From Pseudophaeomoniella oleicola (Eukaryota; Ascomycota; Eurotiomycetes; Phaeomoniellales; Phaeomoniellaceae): DNA of 64,000 bases. The position numbers and the translations under genes are program-made. The stretch covers positions 62,001-126,000 of the forward strand of contig QWDQ01000064.1 of NCBI GenBank assembly GCA_003868215.1, written 5' to 3'. This document shows, in pieces, positions 56,486 to 64,000 of this stretch (positions are counted from its first letter, which is position 1; every line of letters begins with the position of its first letter). Below the pieces are notes generated by a model. It was not told the DNA's origin. It ran no database searches and saw only the letters and a program-made list of their open reading frames with translations.

Positions 56486-57931
56486 CACCTCCCCGAGAGG
56501 AGGAAGACTTATTTAACACATGTACATATATACCAATTACGCTTGAGAGTAGATAGATAAAAACACCCATCACCAAAAATTTCCCCTGAAATTCCCAGAC
56601 ACTTCACTATCACCATGGAGATTTATCTCTATCTGTGGCTCGGTTCCTATTTGCTGATTGTAAGAATGTACTACGTAACAAGCGCATCCTTCCACCCAAT
56701 CTATCTTGAGTATGCATGTAGTCAAGAGCAACCTCTTGATCTCATTGTTACTGGTAGTGTTTAGTAATCATACAACGGAAGCAGTCTCACGGTTTCAGTC
56801 CTTCAAGTATACACGCCATAGTAGTATCACGGGTGGTTGATTCTTTAGGCTCGGATCCATCGAGTGGTCAGACCGATGATATCTCGAGATACGATATAGA
56901 ACATCGCCGCCGGAGTATACCGTAATTCAAGTGTTTCCAGGTCAATGGTATCGTTATATAACAGCAAGAGAAAGAAAGAGAGAGGGGGTTTCACTGTTTC
57001 CTTTGATCCTGGCGAGATCTTACAATGGTGGGGCAGATTAGATGAATCCAGCCATCATTGGATCGATGGACATGAGTTATCAGTCGTCAATGAGATACTT
57101 TGTACAGGAACAAAATCTCAGCCTCGGCGGCACGGCGGCAACAGTCAGATGGAACGTAACGTGATAAGTGAGAAAGAGAACAGATAAGTTTGGTGTCCTG
57201 TATGAATGGGACGGAGTATCATAGATATAGACCAAAACTCCCAAAGAAGTCTCCCGTCTGCTGTACCTGATACTGTCACAAGGCGGTAATGGTGAGGTCA
57301 ATTGAGGGGCAACAGGGTAAAGAAAGACTGAGATCGATACTACGCAGCATGACTGAAGGCAGATGGGGTGACCGTGGATACATATTGAAACGGTATTTAA
57401 TAGAGATTGGGTGACAGGTCAGAGAGTTTAGGTAAGCCCCGCTGTAATGACCCGAACGAGGAACGTCTTTGGCTGTTGAGCCAATGCCCATCAGCGCCCA
57501 CGTCAAAAAATATATCGTCATGCGTAGAAGAACAACCGTAATCCCGCCGAGCGAAAAAAATGGGCTTGGCTTCCTCTGCTCCTCATACGCAATAATAACA
57601 ACCCTCATTCACTCTTCTTCATCCTCTCTTCTCTCATATCCAATTGCTTTTTACATCTATCGCAACAGACCAACAGCTACTCATACACGATCACAAGATA
57701 ACTTCAATCCACTTGAACGAAAAGAAATCTTGTAAGTCTTGCTTCCACCATTGAAATTGAAACCCCTCCGTTGGCCCGATTCAGCAGTTGCCCCGCCCTC
57801 AATCACTTCCGATCGCTGCCTTGAGAGCAATGAACGTTGTGTAGAAGGCATTTGCCTGGATAGTAACGGACAGCTATATACTCCTTCTTTGATGATGGCT
57901 GTAACTGACTCTACCACCGTTCACAGCAACA
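56486..57931. other. Gene-free stretch including the aldolase promoter and leader
   Basis: About 1.4 kb between two plus-strand genes. The first part holds the protease 3' UTR with AGATAAAAA near 56553. From about 57590 a C/T-rich tract typical of strong fungal promoters begins, followed by a probable 5' UTR intron. No other gene is supported. Confidence 0.5.
57733..57926 (+). other. Probable 5' UTR intron of the aldolase gene
   Basis: A consensus GTAAGT donor at 57733, a CTGAC branch-like site near 57906 and a TTCACAG acceptor ending at 57926 bound 194 bp just five bases before the ATG. An open frame within this stretch is then not coding. Confidence 0.5.
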
Positions 57932-58751
57932 ATGGGTGTTACCGATGTTTTGTCCCGCAAGTCCGGCGTTATCGTTGGTGATGACGTCCTTGCCCTCTTT
58001 CAATATGCCAAGGAGCACAAATTCGCTATCCCAGCTATTGTGAGCTATTTCCTGTGTTCGAAGAGGACGCCCCCGCTGACAGCTACAGAACGTGACGTCC
58101 TCTTCCGTTGTCGTCGCTGCACTTGAGGCAGCCCGTGACAAGAAGGCCCCCATCATCCTTCAAACATCCCAGGGTGGTGCTGCTTACTTCGCTGGAAAGG
58201 TATGATCTGCTCGAGCTGGCCGATTGTAGGTAGATGCTAATTCCTTTTAGGGCGTTGACAACAAGGACCAAAGTGCCTCCATTGCTGGTGGCATTGCGGC
58301 TGCTCACTATATTCGATCGATCGCCCCTACGTACGGCATTCCAGTCGTTCTCCACACTGATCACTGCGCCAAGAAGCTCCTCCCATGGTTGGATGGACTG
58401 ATGGATGCCGATGAGGCGTACTTCAAGTTGCACGGCGAGCCTCTCTTCTCATCCCACATGATCGACTTGTCTGAAGAGGAGGTCACCTGGAACATTGAGA
58501 CAACTGCCAAGTACCTTAAGCGCGCTGCTCCTATGAAGCAATGGCTTGAAATGGTCAGTCTCGAGCAAATGGGAATCTTCTAATGGACGCCAACTGACAT
58601 CATATAACAGGAAATTGGTATCACTGGTGGTGAGGAAGATGGTGTCAACAACGAGGATGTCGACAACAATTCCCTCTACACTCAACCAGAGGATATCTGG
58701 AACATCTACAGCACCCTCCAGAAGATTAGCCCATACTTCTCGATCGCCGCT

Positions 58752-58783
<32 letters not shown>

Positions 58784-59171
58784 AGGCAACGTCAAGCTGC
58801 ACCCTGAGTTGTTGAGCAAGCACCAGGCCTACGTCAAGGAACAGGCCAAGTCCAAAGAAGATAAGCCAGTTTTCCTTGTCTTCCACGGTGGCTCTGGTTC
58901 ATCGAAGCAGGAGTACCTGGATGCTATCAGCTATGGTGTTGTCAAGGTTAACATGGATACCGATATGCAATTCGCTTATCTCGAAGGTATCCGTGACTTC
59001 GTTTTGAAGAACAAGGATTACCTAATGACGCAAGTCGGCAACCCACAAGGAGAGGACAAGCCAAACAAGAAGTTCTTCGACCCTCGTGTCTGGGTTCGCG
59101 AGGGTGAGAAGACCATGAGCAAGCGGGTGGCCGAGGCGTTGGCCGACTTCAACACTGCTGGCACTGTTTAG
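57932..59171 (+). CDS. FBA1: Fructose-bisphosphate aldolase, class II (zinc-dependent)
   Basis: Exons 57932-58039, 58089-58199, 58251-58553 and 58611-59171, with introns of 49, 51 and 57 bp all in phase 0, give 360 residues, the usual length for fungal Fba1. Zinc and active-site motifs are clear: HTDHCAKKLLPW (zinc His and catalytic Asp), the DLSEE loop, GFGNVHGVY (zinc His), FHGGSGS (phosphate loop with zinc His) and KVNMDTDMQFAY. The enzyme splits fructose-1,6-bisphosphate into dihydroxyacetone phosphate and glyceraldehyde-3-phosphate in cytosolic glycolysis, and runs in reverse in gluconeogenesis. Codon use is strongly biased toward C-ending codons and AAG, as in highly expressed genes. 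An AATAAA lies about 170 bp after the stop. Confidence 0.98.
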
Positions 59172-60140
59172 ATGGTAGTCTATTTTATTTTGATTGATGC
59201 TGAAGAATGACGCAACATCAAAGGGAATGCGTCGCTTGCCATTATACCTAGTTGGCCCATTCTGATCGAAGGTGTCGGGCCAGTGCTCGACAGAAAGGCA
59301 TCATATATAGCTTGTGCGCATGTTTGCTGCATCGAGGATTCAATAAAAAACAAGTGAAATTTCGACTATTATTTAAGACCGATGTCGTAGATGTTGCTAC
59401 ATGTGAGCTGAGGTGCCAATGAGAGACCATACGATCGCCAATCTCAACCTTGTTCACCCTTGTTACACTTGATATTAGTATGGTATGTGACTCGTGGGAT
59501 TACTACCAGCGTACGTAGTCATCGTGTACTGTTCCTTGATCCCGTCAGCAGCAGGCCCCGAAGATAGCCAGGTGAAAGCACATTCCAGAGCCTATCATTC
59601 CAAGGCTGAGGGATCACCTCGTATCAGATAATTATTATCCAGGCGAGCGAGCGAAGAAACAAAGCATTTCCATTGAACCGAAAGGCTCTAAAAATAGATC
59701 GCTCTCGTATGTGTATCCTTATTCGCTTTAGCGCCTTGGCCTATGATGCTCTGGTCCACTCAGAAGCGTTTCAGGGTAAAGGATCAAAGGAAACGCGCGA
59801 TAATAGTATGCAGATAGTCGACTTAGGGCGTCTTTTCTATGGTCCATGTTCTAGGGCAAGTCGCAGCAGCAGCGTTTCTTTTGATGTCTCATGTCTTAAC
59901 AGTGTCTGTCGTCTTCCATCGTGCTGGCTCCCGTCGTCGTCCAATTGTATCAACATCGCTCCCGTCGCTCGCTTGATACCTCCTTGCCGCAGCCTATCTC
60001 CATCCCTTCCTTATCTTCAGGCCCCCCGCGTCATTGACATTGCACCTCTTTATCAGGATATCCGCTGCGCAAGACTTCTATCTGCCTTTCCATGGGTTGT
60101 GCATAGTGTAACACATTCTTTTCATTAAGTTGCTGCCACA
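59172..60140. other. Gene-free gap before the channel gene
   Basis: About 970 bp. It holds the aldolase 3' UTR (AATAAA near 59342) and the promoter and C/T-rich leader (about 59900-60130) of the next gene. The open frame at 59673-60128 runs through this leader and is not called. Confidence 0.5.
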
Positions 60141-63100
60141 ATGGCGATAGCAACCCGCGTCCTCCATGCCCTGACTGCGCGCCAGACTGGTAGCGACAGT
60201 GGCAGCGATGACTCCAATCCAGATATTGAAACCGGTAACTCGGGTGCGAACGAGTTTCTGGAACTCATGTCCACCCCGTTCAAATCATCAGTAAGGCGAG
60301 ATCGACGCGGCTGGACAATAAGGCAATGCGCTGACACTTTTTAGTTTGAAGCCAAGTCAATCTGGGCCGCTTTGGGAACGACAGTGGTCGTCTTCTGTGC
60401 TCTCATGCTCGGCTTCGTATTTCTAAGACCGCGACATAGGCTCGTTTACATGCCAAAGTCAAAATTGGCTGACGAGAAGCACGCCCCACCTCCAGTTGGG
60501 AAAGGGCTATTTTCATGGATTAAGCCAATTGCAAATACCAAGGAAGATCAGATGGTGGACAAGATGGGATTGGATGCGACAATCTTCTTGCGATTTACGA
60601 GGATGTTACGCAACATATTCATCGCCATTTCCATCGTTGGTTGCGGCGTCATGTTGCCGATCAATATACTGTACTCGAACAAGACCATAAGTTCGGGCAA
60701 ACCGCTCGCCATGATGACCCCTATCTTCGTCTTCGGACAACCGTTCTGGAGCCATGTAGTTTGCGCATGGGTTTTTGACCTCGTGATCGCGTACTTCCTC
60801 TGGTACAATTATCGCAAGGTGCGCAGGCTCCGGAGACAATATTTCGCAAGTTCCGAGTTCCAAAACAGCTTGCACGCTAGGACGCTCATGGTTACGGACA
60901 TCCCTCAAAAGATGCGATCCGATGAAGGCCTCATGAGGATCACAGATGAAATGAATCCTACTGGTGTCTTGCCGAGAGCCACCATTGGCAGGAACGTCAA
61001 AGGCTTACCCAAACTCATCGAAGAATATGAAGAGACTGTGAGGGAGCTAGAATCCGTGCTTGCGAAATATCTCAAGAACCCGGATAAATTGCCTCCTAAA
61101 CGGCCCATGATTAGCGCACCTAAGCGTTTCAAAGATGATGATTCCGGAGGCAAGGTCGACGCGATCAACTACTTGACCAGCAGGATCCAGAGATTGGAGC
61201 AGGAGATCAAGGATACCCGTGATAGAATAGACAAGCGGGATGCGATGCCATTCGGCTTTGTGAGCTGGGAGCAAATAGAGCAAGCTCATGCAGTGGCTTT
61301 CGCTACCCGTAAGAAGCATCCCCAGGGCACCGACATTGTTCTTGCACCACGACCCCACGACTTGATCTGGGAGAATCTCGCAATTGGAAAACATGCTCGG
61401 AGAACAAGACGACTGTGGAACAACTTATGGGTCGCTATTCTCACCTGCTTATGGACGCCTCTCAACGCATGTATTGCCGTGTTCGTCTCGAACTTGAGTA
61501 ACCTGGGACTGGTATGGAATGGATTCCAGAAGCAGTTGGAGAAAAGTCCGACGGGCTGGGCCATTGTCCAAGGTATCGCAGCTCCTGCTATCACTTCCGG
61601 GTTCTATCTGATTCTACCGGTCATTTTTCGACGCCTTTCAATTCGTGCAGGAGATACTACAAAGACCTCCCGAGAACGACACGTCATTCATAACCTCTAT
61701 GCCTTCTTTGTGTTTAACAATCTTATCATATTTTCTCTATTTTCAGCTCTGTGGGGTTACATCGCTGCTATCGTCTCGGCATCGGAAGAACATCAGGACG
61801 TATGGAAAGCAGTCGCGAACGAACAGATCTTCGCAAAGATTATGATTGCGCTTTGCAGTGTGTCTCCGTACTGGATAACTTGGCTCCTGCAGAGAAATCT
61901 TGGAGCTATGATTGACTTGGCCCAACTACTTCAGCTGTTCTGGGTTTGGTTCGCGAAAACATTCATGAGCCCTACCCCACGGCAGCATATCGAATGGACA
62001 GCACCACCTGCTTTTGACTACGCAAATTACTACAATTATTTCCTATTCTACGCGACAGCAGCTCTCTGTTTTGCTACGCTACAACCTGTGGTCCTGCCGG
62101 TGACTGCGCTTTACTTTTGTTTGGACGCCTGGATGAAGAAATATTTACTGCTTTATATTTGCGTCACCAAAAATGAGTCAGGAGGCCAGTTCTGGAGAGT
62201 GGCCTACAACCGACTGATATTTGCTGCTATTTTAGCGAACGTCATTATCGGACTGGTTGTGAAGGCCAGAGGAACTTGGACGATGATCGCGGCTCTTGCG
62301 CCAGCACCGTTCTGTCTGCTAGGGTTCAAGTTTTATTGTATGAAGACCTTTGACCATGATATGCATTACTATGTTCGTACGGGAATGAAGGACCAAGAAT
62401 CATTGGTAGCGGGAACAAAGAGCAAAAAAACGTCTCAAATGACGACCAAATACGGTCACCCGGCAATGTTCAAGCCGTTGATCACGCCGATGGTTAACGC
62501 AAAAGCTCGGCACGTACTTGCACAGGTATACTCTGGGCGTCTGGACTCGGATGGCGACAACACGATCTACTCGGACTATGTAATGGACAATATGTCTGCA
62601 TCGAAAGTGGGAGCAACGAAGCCGCCGGATGCACCGTTCGAGCTTGTTACAGAAGCCCAAATGGATTTTGCGAACTACAAGAACAGAGCCGACTTCAAGC
62701 AGGAATTCGGCGGAGGTATATATGGCCGAACTGAAGACCTTATCTCTGAGCGGAGTCATACACCCAAATCATTCCAGGGTCGCACAGGAACTTGGTCTCC
62801 TAGTACGTCTAGGGCATCGTCGCCCTCGTCAAATCCCAGCCGTGGAAGAACTCCGTTCGAAGAAAGCGTTCCCGATATCCGTGCTCATCCGGCTTTCAGG
62901 AGAGACTCAAGCACTGGCGACGTGGGTGATCTCGAGATCAAGGGTGGACTCTATACAGATCCTGATGCGATGGACGAAGCACACCGTGGTCTCCTGATGA
63001 ATGCTCAGGGTCCGCCGATCATTGCTCCAGTGCCGGGCTCGCAACCGTATGGCATTGAAAGATGGGAGACACACGAGAGCGCGAGGACAGGATATGGTAG

Positions 63101-63155
63101 AGTACGTCAAGAGGTCGATGAAGATGTGGATTACTACCGGGGAAGCCATCGATAA
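60141..63155 (+). CDS. CSC1/OSCA-type calcium-permeable stress-gated cation channel
   Basis: Exons 60141-60290 and 60345-63155 join across a 54-bp intron (GTAAGG to TTTTAG, phase 0) to give 986 residues. The N-terminal membrane region (about 60-215) has three spans, the first at WAALGTTVVVFCALMLGFVFL, and matches the late-exocytosis/RSN1 N-terminal domain. A cytosolic domain follows (about 225-405), with ARTLMVTDIP, a coiled segment and the characteristic ending APRPHDLIWENLAI. The DUF221/RSN1_7TM pore region covers about 420-700 (LSNLGLVWNGF, YYNYFLFYATAALCFATLQP). A Ser/Pro-rich tail of about 220 residues follows. Relatives open under osmotic or membrane stress to pass calcium and other cations at the plasma membrane; some act in vesicle traffic. 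The substrate range is untested. Confidence 0.95.
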
Positions 63156-64000
63156 GAGAGGCAGAGCGAAGTGAGGATACCCAATGCGTCGATGACAAGG
63201 AGTTCATGAGACTATGTATATCACCTGAAGCTAGATATGTTGAAGTAGATCCGATCTAGCACGGTTACGAAGTAATGAAGATTAAACAAGTTTGTATTCA
63301 CCCTTGAACCTCCTCACGTAGAATGTCGGCCAGTATTTATTTCTATTGATATACCCCTATGTAAAAGTACTCTTGAAGTTTGGTTTCCTTTCGTTGCATC
63401 TTACCACCATCCAGCTACTTCCCAGAAACAAGTAGGAGGAAGAAGGGGGAGGCGGAAAGGGGAGAATGATATCTGATACCTGCTTACGTTACTTATCCTC
63501 GGTCCCGCCGATTCTCCTAATCAATTAAATTGTACGTCAAAAAAGTTGGTCACTTCAAGTGGGATTTGCACATGCTTTCCCATGTTGCACTACAATGCAG
63601 CCTCCCTTCAACATTCTCCTTTTTTAGTTGCCAATTGACTCTTTTTCTCCTGACTGATACGAAGTTTTGAAATAAGGGCAAGAGTGACAAGGTATTCGCT
63701 TTGAAATCTGCATCCTTTTTTATTGGCTGCACTGCGACGGATCGGTTATATCGCTCTTATCATTGTTTATTCACCCCTCATCATACCAAGCAGGCAAGTA
63801 GGCAAGCAAGCAAAGCATCATTGTCGTACTACTACTGTACGACAATCACTTGAAGAAGACTCCGTTTTGGTCTGGTCCGGTCGCAACACATCCCATCGAT
63901 CCGCGACGAAGAGCGCACGTCCGACATATGATCCTATTTGAAGCTTCTCAATACTGCGCAAGTCCGATCCTTACGAGAAACAAAAGACTGTAAATCACGC
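63156..64000. other. Right end of the window, no gene seen
   Basis: This holds the channel 3' UTR and then intergenic DNA with a short GGCAAGCA run near 63800. Open frames here are under 75 residues and unremarkable. Confidence 0.5.

Noticed and set aside
57739-57981. 80-residue open frame overlapping the aldolase start
   Set aside because: It lies mostly in the probable 5' UTR intron and out of frame with the aldolase.
59673-60128. 151-residue open frame before the channel gene
   Set aside because: It runs through the C/T-rich leader of the channel gene and shows the Ser/Pro/Leu bias of pyrimidine-rich noncoding DNA.
1-64000. Transposon, virus-like element or CRISPR array
   Set aside because: No transposase, reverse transcriptase, capsid-type frame, long terminal repeat or spaced repeat array was seen; the repeats found are microsatellites or short coding duplications.

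Overview
This window is nuclear DNA of a filamentous ascomycete (Pezizomycotina). Genes lie on both strands, most are split by short introns of about 45-120 bp with GTRNGT donors and CTRAC-like branch sites, and the set includes fungal families such as Def1, Atg11, a DUF7908-type secreted protein, a fungal lectin fold and DHA1 drug transporters. I cannot fix the class; Dothideomycetes or Eurotiomycetes would both fit. I see no virus-like element, no transposon, no tRNA or rRNA gene, no CRISPR array and no convincing secondary-metabolite cluster.

Layout, left to right. 1-10 kb: the 3' part of a Gfo/Idh/MocA oxidoreductase (+), a DHA1 multidrug transporter (-), an acidic disordered protein (-) and an 11-exon sugar transporter (-). 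12-15 kb: a choline-kinase-like phosphotransferase (+) and oligoribonuclease (+). 15-26 kb, all minus: a 1023-residue membrane protein of unknown function, a second MFS transporter and autophagy scaffold Atg11. A 3.3 kb gene-free stretch then separates Atg11 from a divergent HMG-box gene (NHP6-like, 29 kb, +). 31-36 kb: an eight-exon protein of unknown function (+) and a membrane-tethered lectin-like protein (+). 37-42 kb, minus: an F-box protein and a DUF7908 surface protein with a repeat-rich tail. 43-51 kb: a two-membrane-span protein (+), a type II NADH dehydrogenase-like flavoprotein (-) and Def1 (-). 51-64 kb: a fungal protein of unknown function (+), a doubtful small gene (-), a membrane-anchored ubiquitin protease (+), class II fructose-bisphosphate aldolase (+) and a CSC1/OSCA-type ion channel (+).

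Most genes are core housekeeping functions: glycolysis, RNA turnover, chromatin, autophagy, ubiquitin and phospholipid synthesis. They are mixed with uptake and efflux transporters and two extracellular proteins. They do not form one pathway. I rebuilt the exon structures by hand from splice signals and reading-frame continuity; every multi-exon model closes to a whole number of codons. Domain names come from remembered family motifs, not from a search.

The best candidates for something undescribed are the eight-exon protein at 31 kb, the large membrane protein at 15.5-18.5 kb, the membrane-tethered lectin at 35 kb with a 22-residue duplication in its cytoplasmic tail, and a 30-bp tandem repeat with a CGTACG core at 47.8 kb.
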